A model generated the notes under the pieces. It was not told the DNA's origin. It saw only the letters and a list, made by a program, of their open reading frames with translations, and ran no database searches. Source: Poecilobothrus nobilitatus (Eukaryota; Arthropoda; Insecta; Diptera; Dolichopodidae). From it: a stretch of DNA of 64,000 nucleotides. The stretch spans positions 104,857,948-104,921,947 of the forward strand of contig OX352773.1 in the NCBI GenBank assembly GCA_947095535.1, read 5' to 3'. Shown here one piece after another: positions 49,344 through 59,247 of the stretch (its first letter is position 1; each line of letters opens with the position of its first letter). The translations under genes were made by a program, and so were the position numbers.

Positions 49344-50241
49344 AGTAGGTAACCCCTTACTTTGGGATGGGAAAAAAATTTCACCCATATCGCACGACAT
49401 GTTGACCTACATTTTGATTTATGGGTTTAATGTAGGTCATGCTTGGTAAGTAGATCAAGAACTGGTTTTGATCGTTTTGGTTTAGGTTTTAAGTTAAGTT
49501 GTATGTGTGGGTTGTTAACTTATAAGTTCCAAATAGTTTTATAATAGGAAGTGAAGGTTGTTGATATTGTGTAAGTTCTCAGACAGGGTTAATGAACTGA
49601 ACAATTGATTTTATGTATCTTGGTTACTATAAGCCAAAAATTTGTTTTGGTTTAGGGTCTAAGTTAAGTTGTATGTGTGGGTTGTTAACTTATAAGTTCC
49701 AAATCGTTTTATAGTAGGAAGTCAAATGTTAAACAATTTAAAGTAGGGTCGGCCCTTAATAAACAAAATTGAATAACTGAAGTTTAAATACTAGGCGCAC
49801 ATATAAAAGTAGTAAGAAAATTTCTTATATGAAAATAAAAAACAGAAATTTTTTTTATTTTTAAATCTACAGCGCATCTTTAAAATTGAAAAGAAAAAGT
49901 GTAATCCTGTATGTTTTTTTTCCTTTTTTGTTAGCATAAAGAAAAAAAATTAAAGTAAGATATAGATATCATAAAAATGTGATCTCTTCTGGATAGAAGA
50001 ATTTATAGAATAAAAGAGAAAACGAAAGTCATTAATTAGCTGACTGCATGTCGTGTAAGATATTTTTTTTATTTTTTAATTAAGAATGTTCAGAAAATAT
50101 GAATAAAAAGAAAACAAACAGTAAATCAAAATATGGAACTGATTAAACTAAAGATATACTCTTTACTCTTAATATGCATTTATGTTTGTGTTTATTTTTT
50201 TGTTTTTGTTTTTGTATAGAATAACAAATAATTCAAAGATA
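49344..50241 (+). repeat. Polinton terminal inverted repeat, left
   Basis: It matches the complement of 56867-57761 over its whole length with scattered differences. Inside it, a block GTTTTGGTTTAGG then TAAGTTAAGTTGTATGTGTG then GGTTGTTAACTTATAAGTTC occurs twice (about 49475-49560 and 49650-49735), so the TIR has its own direct repeats about 173 bp apart. Confidence 0.9.
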
Positions 50242-50393
50242 GGTTAAATGATAGGTTAATTAATGGTATCTATTTTAAAAACATAAGATAAAAATAAAAG
50301 ACATTTATTTTTTTTATGTTTAAATTCTTTTATTATTATATTTTTATTTAAATAAAACCACTTTTATTCATAATTTAATAAAATATAAAAAAG

Positions 50394-50400
50394 AAAATAT
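50394..50400 (+). promoter_or_regulatory. Possible TATA box of the 213-aa gene
   Basis: TATAAAA lies about 45 bp before the ATG at 50445, just inside the left TIR. The spacing would allow a very short leader. In DNA this AT-rich such motifs are common, so the call is weak. Confidence 0.35.
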
Positions 50401-50444
50401 TCAACCACATATTAATAGAATAATATGGTGTAATCCAGACAAAA

Positions 50445-51086
50445 ATGCCGTTCCAAAATATGTCAAAGATGATGAATTTTTACCTACACTCCTTGGTGCA
50501 ATACTATCGGGATAATCGGAAATTTCATAAAATTAATAATACAACATTTAATAAAATTATAATTTTAAAACCAGAGATTTATGAGAAAATGAAGCAAAAT
50601 GCGGACGTTGAACTTAATGAGTTGGAAAAAAATATGAAAAAAATATTGTTGAATAAACATCTCACGGACACTCAAAAATGGTATTTATACAGACAAAATC
50701 TATTTAAAATAAGAAATAAAAAACGACAACTTCCTAGAAATAAAGAGAAAATAAAAATTACGGAAACAAAAGGTACTCAAACACGTGCAAAACCAATGTA
50801 TATAGATACGGAAACTCAATCGCATTTTCCTGAATATAAGAATGTTGGAATACAAGTTGTTCCTGAAGAAGAAGAAGTATATGAAAAAGAAGCTGATGAC
50901 GAAGTATTTGATGATGAAATTCAGGAAAATGTTTTAACAAAAGCATTGTCAGCTGCTTCGGTTGGAGAACGTCTTAGAAAAAGAAAATCAATTAGAAATC
51001 AAAATGTACAAATTTTTGAAACTGATACAGGAGATATTATAACTGTTCCTTTAGATAGCCCAAGCCCACCAACGAAAAAAGAATAA
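50445..51086 (+). CDS. Polinton-associated charged 213-aa protein, unknown function
   Basis: An intact frame from ATG at 50445 to TAA at 51084-51086, the first gene inside the left TIR. The N-terminal third contains ELNELEKNMKKILLNKHL followed by TDTQKWYLYRQNLFKIRNKK (about residues 50-88), probably helical and coiled. A middle part has KGTQTRAKP and TETQSHFPEY, then an acidic stretch EEEEVYEKEADDEVFDDE (about 143-160), and the end is basic and proline-rich (ERLRKRK, SPSPPTKKE). Small proteins with a 'LxD.xKWxLY.Q.L' motif occur in other insect Polinton-like elements as I recall them; the role is not established. A core/DNA-binding role is only a guess from the basic ends. It is one of few undamaged genes here. 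Confidence 0.65.
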   Translation: MPFQNMSKMMNFYLHSLVQYYRDNRKFHKINNTTFNKIIILKPEIYEKMKQNADVELNELEKNMKKILLNKHLTDTQKWYLYRQNLFKIRNKKRQLPRNKEKIKITETKGTQTRAKPMYIDTETQSHFPEYKNVGIQVVPEEEEVYEKEADDEVFDDEIQENVLTKALSAASVGERLRKRKSIRNQNVQIFETDTGDIITVPLDSPSPPTKKE

Positions 51087-51199
51087 ACTATAAATAGCAA
51101 AGAGTTGAATAATTCGTCAAGACGTGTTTTAAGGTCAGCAGTAGGTAATACTCAAACAGAACTTAATTTTCCAATTCATAAGAATAAATCCGCAAGCTC
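51087..51199 (+). other. Short spacer, possibly part of the preceding gene
   Basis: After the stop at 51086 the reading frame stays coding-like (NSKELNNSSRRVLRSAVGNT), so the preceding protein may once have been longer by about 35 residues, with a nonsense change at its present end. Confidence 0.3.
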
Positions 51200-52077
51200 A
51201 TGGACAACATACAAGTAAATGATGAATTTTATGTCACTTTACTCAGTGATTCATCTATGAACTATTATCCGGAAAATTCATTATCATCTTTTACAAATAA
51301 AATGAATAAATACATGTGTGATTCAAGGTGGAAAGTCGGTATTTCAAAAATGTATGTTAATGATTTGTTCCAAATGTGTATGGTGAAAAATTGGAAAAAA
51401 GTACTCAAATATTTATTAAAGGTATGCAGAAAGATATAATAGGAGTTGGAACATCATATATTCCATACATAGAAAAACAAATGATATGCGACTGGAAAGT
51501 TTTTCTACTACCAACACTAATTCAAAATATACGCCCACTTAATAGGTTTACAAGAAAAGAAGTTGAACGACAGTTGATGTGGGCAATTTTAAATTTTATA
51601 AACGATGAAGTTCATTATACACAACCAACAAAAGCTGAGGAGATGCCTACAAATTTAAGTTACACCACAATATGTGTTACTAAGCCTAAAATAGATATAA
51701 AAATAAGAGCAAATTACGCTTATATCCTCGAAGGACTTTTGACAACATGTTTCAATCAAGTATCTTTTAAAGTTACAGATTTTAAAAAATATAAATCACG
51801 TGTAATAGAAGCTTTCAAAACTTTTATAGATAGTGTACAATTGATTCCTATTGGTAAACCAAATATGTTTTTTATATACACAGATATAATTGAACCGCAA
51901 AAAATAGGTGATAAAGATATAAGGTGTTTAAGATCTGTTAACATACAAAATTCTTTCACTGATACTGTAAAAGAATTCAGTAATATTCAATATTGCAATG
52001 TGGAGAAATCATCTACTAACATTTCATTACTTTTATGTGATAAATATGGATACAAAATAAACTTTTCCAATAGTTAA
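51200..52077 (+). pseudogene. Putative Polinton virion (penton/minor capsid-like) protein, one frameshift
   Basis: Two overlapping frames (51200-51439 and 51376-52077) join through one missing base near 51373. The start, DEFYVTLLSDSSMNYYPENS followed by SLSSFTNKMNKYM and RWKVGISKMYVN, has the pattern 'F.V.L.S..SM.Y.P.N....FT..L......W.VG' found at the start of a protein that accompanies polymerase B in many animal Polinton-like elements. The end has MFFIYTDIIEPQKIGDKDIR and a final ICD/LCDKYGYKINF block, also part of that family. Total length about 290 residues. I recall it as a virion component, probably the minor capsid, but this needs structure prediction. Apart from the frameshift it is well preserved. 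Confidence 0.6.
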
Positions 52078-52310
52078 ATTCCAACAAAAATTGTATTACA
52101 TTTTAAAAAAGTATAAATAAAAGCGATTTTACAAAACTATATATTATTTTATTTTATTCATTATGGAGAGAGTATACTATAAGTATTATTTAATTTAATC
52201 TGGTAGAGGACTTGATGATATCGGCCCTTTATTACATTCAATCGTACAAAGAGGTTGTGTTACATCTGAAAAATGAAAATAAATTTAGAACATAAAAGCT
52301 TAAACTATAA

Positions 52311-52864
52311 TTATTGTTTTGTGGCGAATTGAAAATCACCACGTTCTTCTTTTAAAATTAACTCATTTTCCTCGTTTACGAGAAAATAAGTATTTTTTTC
52401 GATTTCCTCTTGGAAATCGTTATCTTCAAATACCGCAACTTTTTGTTGCAGTATAAATATAATATTATTAAGGGTCTCGAAGGCCCATTTTTCACCGTAA
52501 TCGGTGTTAGTTTTTTTTATTTTATGTATTTTATAGAGCCTACTTGGCTCCATATCTTTAACTTTTAAAAATTTTTTTAAAGGTTTTTTTTTGTATTAAA
52601 TAATTCCACCAGTTTTCTTTTTTTGGTGGAATTTGGTGTTGTTTCATGATAGAGAAAATGATGCTCCAGCAAATGTTCAATTTGCTCTGGTGGGTGACAA
52701 AATGAGTGTTGTTGTTGCTCTTGTTGATGATGTTGCTGTTGTTGTTGTTGTTGTTGTGGCTCATGATAAAATGGCATTTTCGCCATCTTTTTCTTTTTTG
52801 TAGGAATTTGCGCCTGTATTGTTACATCATCCAGCACGTAAACTTTATCAAATTCCTGTGCCAT
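52311..52864 (-). pseudogene. Putative OB-like Polinton protein with Gln/His tract, frameshifted
   Basis: The minus-strand ATG at 52862-52864 opens MAQEFDKVYVLDDVTIQAQI, followed by a Gln/His-rich stretch (EPQQQQQQQQHHQQEQQQHS, about residues 36-55) and KKRKLVEL. The frame then shifts inside a run of nine T (52584-52592; A on the coding strand). It continues as FLKVKDMEPSRLYKIHKIKK then TNTDYGEKWAFETLNN up to 52311. 'LKVKDLEP...Y.I...K...T.YG' is the pattern of a small Polinton-associated protein, possibly an OB-fold single-strand DNA binder; this is inferred from shape and context only. The homopolymer shift could be a real lesion, a slippage site or a sequencing error. It faces the polymerase gene divergently across 556 bp. 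Confidence 0.5.
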
Positions 52865-53420
52865 CCTGCTTGCTTAAAATTAAACTGATATTTTTATAAA
52901 ATCTCTATGTATTTATATACAAATTTCGAGTAATATTATAACAAAATAAAAACTTTAGAACTAGTGACACTCTTGCAAATATTTTCTAAGTGGAAAGGGT
53001 AAAATCTATCAAAAATGTAAGTTAATTACAATGGTGCCAATATTTTTTATGTAGAAAGAGGGTAATTTATTAAATTGCCGTTTGATTACAATGTTGTAAT
53101 ACTGTTTTCTAATTAAAATACGTATAAGATGAGAATCTAATTATTAATGAAATATAATTTATTATACTGTCATTTGATTACAATTTATATTAAATAAATA
53201 TTTAATATTACAATTTATAAATTTTAAATTAAATTCTAGTTTGAAAATTACAATGTTGCATTTTCTATTTACATATTAAGATAGGATTAAGATGAGATTC
53301 TAGTTAAAACAACTAAAATTTATTAAAGTGTCATTTTAATTTAAGAGAATGAATATGTATTGAAAATTTAATATCATTCTGTTATTCAACCATTCAACAT
53401 CTGAAATTCGTATAAAGAAA
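52865..53420. other. Intergenic region between divergent Polinton genes
   Basis: No gene. It contains four loosely similar blocks (TTACAATG.TG.AAT.TTTTCTA...) near 52968, 53027, 53087 and 53250, possibly old tandem repeats. Promoters for the divergent genes should lie here, but none is clear. Confidence 0.45.
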
Positions 53421-56400
53421 ATGTCGAAGAAAATTATTTTACAAAGGTTTCTTACCGAATCTATAACGCCTTACATAATAGAAAGCGAGAATTCGACATT
53501 TGTTAAAAGGTTTAATATGAACGGTCATAAAATAAAATTTGTAATTAAATCCGTACCTGAAAATAGAGAACCAATTAGCTGGATTAAGGATGCTATACAT
53601 AAAATAATCAGGATTGCTGTAAAAGATGTGAATTCCACTGATAAGATTGGATTAAAATTTTGTGGAGAGAGCTTTGAACATCACGGTCCTGCGTATCTCA
53701 GTTTTAGATCCGCTCATGAACTTAAATTTAGCGACGTTTGGGATGTAATTTCTAATGTTTTTCAAAGTAATTCTGAAGGTAGTTATTTATAATGCATTTT
53801 TTGTTTCATTTAATAACAAACTATTTTTATTTTATGTCTATAGGCTTAAGTACAGACACTTTTTGTTTAACAGTTACCCGTATTAGATTACCCTCTGGAA
53901 GAAGTAGAAATAATAAATATTCAAATTATAAAGAGGAATGCTTAAAAAGGAAAGGAATAATAACAATAAAAAACAGCGATAATTTATGTCTACCACGTGC
54001 ACTTGTTGTTTCAATAGCTAAAATTGAAAAATTTATTGAATATGAAAAAATTCGAAAAAATATAGGAAAACTTCAAACTTTGTATGTATGTAGTGCAATC
54101 GCGCATTTCGTGGTCAATCATGTTTTGAAAATCGTAAGGCTTCCAGGTAAGGTTCAAAAAATAGAAGCACCTGTGAAGAAATTAGGAAATGTAAATCTTG
54201 TTTTAAAGTTCATAAAAGTTGTAGGACTCATATATGTGGTGAATATTTTTGTAAAATTTGCGATAATCATGTTCCTGAAAATCATAAATGCTTCATTCAG
54301 CAAGACAAAACAAAAGTAAATTTTGAAAACTGCATTTACGTATTTTATGATTTAGAAACAAGACAAGAAGAAATTAGCTCTACAAAAATAAAAGAACATG
54401 TTCCAAGTTTATGTGTGGCTCAACTGAGATGCTCATAATGAGCAGGCGTTTGACCATCAGTTTATTCTGAATTATATACTCAATAAAACTGTACTTGAAC
54501 CAAAGTTAATTATGCGAGGTACAAAAATTATTGTTATGATAATTGATAATATTAAATTTATAGATTCTATGAATAACTTTCTTATGGCCTTGGCAAAATT
54601 ACCGAAAGCTTTTAATTTATCGATCAATTTGAAAAAGGGTTATTTTCCACATCTATTTAATAAATTGGAAAATGAAAATTACATTGGCACACTTCCAGCA
54701 ATTAAATACTTTAACTCTAATACAATGAAAGCAGATGAGCGTAATGAATTTTTAATGTCGTATGAACAAAGTAGAAACTCAGAATTTAATATGGAGAAAA
54801 ATATTTTAGAATACTGTAAAAATGATGTTGAAATTCTAACTAAAGCATATCTGGTTTTCAGAAATTTTTTTTTAGAAGAATGTAATGTTGAACCGTTTTT
54901 AGAAGCAACAACAATAGCTTCCGCCTGTAATCTTGTATATAGAAGAAACTTTCTCAAATCGAATACTATAGGAATTATACCAAGAAAAGAATATAGGATG
55001 GTAGACAATCAGTCAAAAATTGCCATGTAATGGCTTATTTGGGAAAAAGATTTGAGAAAAATTGATTTGAAATGTGCATTTAATGGAAAAGAAAAATAAA
55101 TTGGAAATGTTAAAGTCGATAGATTTTGCGAAGAGACTAAAGAAATATTTGAATTTTATGGTTGCTATTATCATGGACATCCAAAATGTTTAACAAACCA
55201 GAGGGATATACCATTACATTCTAACTCTGGCGATACTTTGAATCTACGATATGAAAAAACATTAATGAGACCAGAGTTTATAAAATCATGTGGATATAAA
55301 GTTATTGAGATGTGGGAATGCGAATTCCGGGAGCTAATGAGACACAATGAAAATATGAGATATTTAGAAAATCATTCATTAATTAATTTAGTTCCTTTAA
55401 ATCCTCGTGATGCATTTTATGGCGGAAGAACGGGAAATACTTACACATATTATAAATGTAAACAAGGAGAAAAAATTAAGTACATAGATGTATGTTCCTT
55501 ATACCCATATGTTTGCAAACGAGGAAAATTTCCCATAAACCATCCTAAGATTTATGTTGGAGAAGATACTTGCTCCAAGTTAAACAGAATGACTATTGAC
55601 GGTATTATTAAATGTAAAATCTTACCACAAACAAATCTATTACACACCCTGTTACCTGTCAAACAAAATAATAAATTGATGTTCTCACTATGTAACACTT
55701 GTAGTGAACAAAAATATCAAGGAAAATACTGTGAACATACAGACGATGAAAGAGAATTAGTAGGAACTTGGGTAATTGATGAAATTAAAAAAGCAATTGA
55801 AAAAGGGTATAAACTTTTAATTATTTATGAAGTTTGGGAATATGAAACAGTAAAATATGACAATTGCAATGGTATTGATGGTTTATTCACTAAAATGATG
55901 AATAAATTTATAAAGATTAACAAGAAGCTTATGGGTGGCCAATAAAATGTCAAACTCAAAAAGAAAAGGAAGAATATATTGATAGTTTTTTTTGAAAAGG
56001 AAGAAATTAAATTAGAATACGATAAAGTAGTTAATAACCCTGGTTTAAGATCTTTTGCTATGATTATTTTAAACTCATTCTGGGGAAAATTTGGGCAAAA
56101 GAAAAATCAACAACAAACCACCATTATAAATCAACCTTTTAAACTTTATGAGTTAATAACAAACCCCTCTGTAGAAGTATGTCACATATTTCCAGTAAAT
56201 GAAGAAAACATAGTGGCTAGTTGGAAGTATAAAGAAGAAGCTGCAACTTCTTTATCTACTGTCAACGTAAGAATCGCTGCTTATACAACAACACATACTC
56301 GTCTTCAACTTTACAGTTATCTAGAGAAGTTGGATAGTAGAGTATTATATTATGACACCGATTCAGTGTTGTATATTAGCCGAGAAGGAGAATATGAACC

Positions 56401-56494
56401 AGAAATAGGTGAATTTATAGGCGACATGACTGATGAATTAGAATGTTATGACCATTTTTATTTGTATTGTAAAAATATTTGTTTTGTATATTAA
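53421..56494 (+). pseudogene. polB: Polinton DNA polymerase B (protein-primed type), broken and 3'-truncated
   Basis: The start MSKKIILQRF lies at 53421, with an intron at 53779-53843. Cysteine-rich part: CNRAFRGQSCFEN (about 54090), CKSCFKVH, HICGEYFCKICDNH. Exonuclease motifs: YVFYDLETR (ExoI, about 54340), AHNEQAFDHQFIL (ExoII, 54431) and YCKNDVEILTKA (ExoIII, about 54810). Then FYGCYYHGHPKC (about 55155), motif A YIDVCSLYPYV (about 55482), motif B LNSFWGKFGQ (about 56070) and motif C YYDTDSVLYI (about 56347). The gene ends abruptly soon after DMTDEL, where intact relatives continue. Lesions: frameshift and loss near 54060-54170, deletion between ExoI and ExoII near 54430, in-frame stops at 55028 and 55100, frameshifts near 55940-55980. 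The catalytic Asp residues are still readable, but no full protein can be made. Confidence 0.85.
53779..53843 (+). other. Probable 65-nt spliceosomal intron in the polymerase gene
   Basis: It begins GTAGTTATTT and ends TTTATGTCTATAG. Removing it keeps the frame exactly (one base of a Gly codon before, two after) and brings SFEHHGPAYL-type sequence next to LSTDTFCLTVTRI, as in intronless relatives. Without splicing, the frame stops at 53790. The length is usual for short insect introns. Confidence 0.65.
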
Positions 56495-56866
56495 TTTAAA
56501 ATTTTTAAGAATGTAATAAAGATTTAAACAAAACATTCTACATGTAAAAGTAGACATTATTTACATACATATTATATGTTATTTACATACATATTACAGT
56601 TCTATACTTTCGATTTCTTTTATGATCATTACATTTTTCAGAATCTTAACAAATTATTAATTATTATCTTGTTATTACTAGAATATTGTAATTTTTTAAA
56701 ACCAGGAACTATACTATCATAGAATCATGCAACTTTTACATTATATTCTTTTTATATCAATTCCTTGCTTTGACTAGATAACTATTGATTTGTATACTCG
56801 TATATTAATTTAACAATAACAAAAACAAGTCTTAAATTTTTTTTTTAGTTTAAAACTAGAATTTTT

Positions 56867-57761
56867 TGAATTAATTTTTATTCCATACAAAAACAAAAAA
56901 ACATAAATGCATATCAAGAGTAAAGAGTATATCTTTAGTTTAATCAGTTCTATATTTTTGATTTGCTGTTTATTTTCTTTTTATTCATATTTTCTGAACA
57001 TTCTTAATTAAAAAATAAAAAAAATATCTTACACGACATGCAGTCAGCTAATTAATGACTTTCGTTTTCTCTTTTCTTCTATAAATTCTTCTATCCAGAA
57101 GAGATCACATTTTTATGTAAGCAAACAAAAAAATCTATATCTTACTTTAATTTTTTTTCTTTATGCTAACAAAAAATAAAAACAAAAACAAAAACAGGAT
57201 TACACTTTTTCTTTTCAATTTTAAAGATGCGCTGTAGATTTAAAAATAAAAATTTTTTTTCTGTTTTTTATTTTCATATAAGAAATTTTCTTACTACTTT
57301 TATATGTGCGCCTAGTATTTAAACTTCAGTTATACAATTTTGTTTATTAAGGGCCGACCCTACTTTAAATTGTTTAACACTTGACTTCCTACTATAAAAC
57401 GATTTGGAACTTATAAGTTAACAACCCACACATACAACCTAACTTAAAATCTAAACCAAAACAAATATTTGGCTTATAGTAACCAAGGTACATAAAATCA
57501 ATTGTTCAGTTCATTCACCCTGTCTGACAACTTAACAATATCAACAACCTTCACTTTCTATTATAAAACTATTTGGAACTTATAAGTTAACAACCCACAC
57601 ATACAACTTAACTTAAAACCTAAACCAAAACGATCAAAACAAGTTCTTGACCTACTAACCAAGCATGACCTACATTAAACCCATAAATCAAAATGTAGGT
57701 CAACATGTCATGCGATGTGGGTCAAATTTTTTTCCCATCCCAAAGTGCAGGGTTACCTACT
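56867..57761 (-). repeat. Polinton terminal inverted repeat, right
   Basis: Inverted copy of the left TIR, including the internal direct repeat (GAACTTATAAGTTAACAACC near 57408 and 57577). It begins about 370 bp after the broken end of the polymerase gene. The stretch 56495-56866 has no gene, only a short duplication of TTATTTACATACATATTA near 56550 and 56580. Confidence 0.9.
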
Positions 57762-57767
57762 TGTGTG
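57762..57767. repeat. Target site duplication, right
   Basis: TGTGTG directly after the CT end, matching 49338-49343. Confidence 0.7.
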
Positions 57768-58004
57768 CAAAATAATCAAATTCAATTTCTAGTATGTGTT
57801 CTTCTGATACTAAAAAAATTGATGGAGCGAAATTTTTTTAACATTCAGAGTCAGGATGTTTGTGGTTTTCTGGTACTAAAATGCAAAACAATTTAAGATT
57901 TTTTTTGTGTTTGAGTTTTAATAGTATTAAGGTTCAAGCGTTATCTAACGTTTATGAGTATAAAATCAACCACAATTTTACTGAAAATTATAGTTAAAAT
58001 CAAA

Positions 58005-58398
58005 ATGCCAAGACCATCAGCAATTAAAAGAATGGGGTACTTAATAAATAGTTCACCCAACGAATACTGCATAATGGAGGCCTACAATTCAGGCAAATTA
58101 TATCATATATTTTATATTATACATGATATACAAAACGGAGCCTTTGACGATGAAGAATTCATGGAAGCATAGTATCAAAATTCGAAAGAACAAGTATGCT
58201 GTGAGGAATGTTTCGAATCAACAAAATGAAACAAAAAGAAAAACTCTTGGAAGGAATTTGAAGAATTGTATTGTCCACAATGCTTAGGTTGTCACAAATT
58301 GAAGTGTACCTTGATAACTTCAACTGAAGTGAGCACTGAAGCTCAAAAATTGAAAAAAAAAATTTTAAACAGAGTGCAAAATAAAAAAAAATAACAAT
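58005..58398 (+). pseudogene. Cysteine-rich protein with two in-frame stops, Polinton-like set
   Basis: The likely start is ATG at 58005 (context CAAAATGCC), giving MPRPSAIKRMGYLINSSPNE; an in-frame ATG lies upstream at 57954. The frame has a TAG after FDDEEFMEA (58170) and a TGA about 18 codons on, but stays coding-like to a TAA near 58396: QVCCEECFES, then LYCPQCLGCHKLKCTL. The clustered cysteines suggest a zinc-binding domain. I do not recognise the family. It lies between the right end of the Polinton and the 164-aa gene, in the same orientation as the second polymerase gene. Confidence 0.5.
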
Positions 58399-58560
58399 TC
58401 AATTTAATTTTTTTATTTTTTTTTTATATATAATATATTTTCAGAATTATATGAATATTAGAAACAAAAAAAAAGTTAATTGCAAATCACATCACCAAAT
58501 TCCTGTTTCCAAGTAATAATTTCATAAGAATTTTAAAAAAGTCTTTGATATGAAGTACAA

Positions 58561-58568
58561 TATAAAAG
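58561..58568 (+). promoter_or_regulatory. TATA box of the 164-aa gene
   Basis: TATAAAAG, followed 32 bp later by an initiator-like CATTAGTACC (about 58591-58600), and then a 60-nt A-rich leader to the ATG at 58661. The spacing is that of a normal arthropod RNA polymerase II core promoter. Confidence 0.6.
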
Positions 58569-58660
58569 GGTAAAAACAATTTCTTTAAAACATTAGTACC
58601 AATTCAACTACATACGAGAAGCTACACAAAAAAAAAAAACAAAATAAAAAAAAAACAAAA

Positions 58661-59155
58661 ATGAATAAAAATAAATTTAAAAGAAAACTTGATTTTGAGG
58701 ATGAACAGATAAACAGCTTGAATTATAACTATAAAAAAAACAAAAAAATCAACAGAAAGCATGATGATGATAATGAAGTAAAAATGGATCTACTGTTCAT
58801 TCAAAGTGAAAAAGAGCATGAGGATGAGTATCAGGATATTCTTACCAATTTCTTATCTAACATTAATACACCACCAAAACGGTATAATCCGGTATCAAGC
58901 ATTTTAATGGGGAAGAAATTTTCAATAACATTTTCATGTGAAAAAAATGAAATCACCGATGACGGAATTATAAGAAGCGTGTTAATTGAAACAAGCGAAT
59001 TTTACACTTATTTACCCAAGAGGAGGTATGCTGATATGCATAAAACACACATTATAAATGCTTTAAATAAAAAAATCCAAAATAATAAAGCTATATTTAA
59101 ATTTAATGTTTTATCAAAAATAGATAAATTATTTATGGTTAAAGTTTTATTGTGA
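58661..59155 (+). CDS. Intact 164-aa Polinton-like protein, possible OB-like
   Basis: An undamaged frame from ATG at 58661 to TGA. The N-terminal half is basic and hydrophilic (KFKRKLDFEDEQ, KKNKKINRKHDDDNE); the C-terminal half begins near residue 85 with SILMGKKFSITFSCEKNE and carries SEFYTYLPKRRYADMH (about 116-131). Small proteins with a beta-rich core and a 'LPKR' motif accompany polymerase B in several animal Polinton-like elements as I recall them; DNA binding is a guess. The gene has its own TATA promoter and is followed by AT-rich repeats. Being intact beside broken neighbours, it may be young or under selection, or simply short enough to have escaped damage. Confidence 0.6.
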   Translation: MNKNKFKRKLDFEDEQINSLNYNYKKNKKINRKHDDDNEVKMDLLFIQSEKEHEDEYQDILTNFLSNINTPPKRYNPVSSILMGKKFSITFSCEKNEITDDGIIRSVLIETSEFYTYLPKRRYADMHKTHIINALNKKIQNNKAIFKFNVLSKIDKLFMVKVLL

Positions 59156-59247
59156 GGAATTAAAAATTAAATTAAAATATTTTTCTTTTATTTACATAAG
59201 TTATTGGCTTATTCTGTTTAAAAAAAAAAAAACAAATTGATGTTTTT

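Larger units (their letters stand above)
49344..57761 (+). mobile_element. Polinton/Maverick element, short and degraded, with TIRs and TSD
   Basis: The ends are AGTAGGTAACCC (49344) and its complement GGGTTACCTACT (57761). They are followed inward by inverted repeats of about 895 bp and flanked by the 6-bp duplication TGTGTG at 49338-49343 and 57762-57767. AG...CT ends, long TIRs, a 6-bp target duplication and a polymerase B gene together define Polintons. At 8.4 kb it is about half the usual 15-20 kb. Genes between the TIRs: a 213-aa charged protein (+), a putative virion protein (+), a putative OB-like protein (-) and polymerase B (+). No integrase, FtsK/HerA-type ATPase, Ulp1-like protease or major capsid gene was found. 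TIR mismatches show that it is old. Confidence 0.85.

Noticed and set aside
52706..52888. Plus-strand frame rich in leucine, membrane-like
   Set aside because: It is the antisense shadow of the Gln/His-rich tract of the minus-strand Polinton gene.
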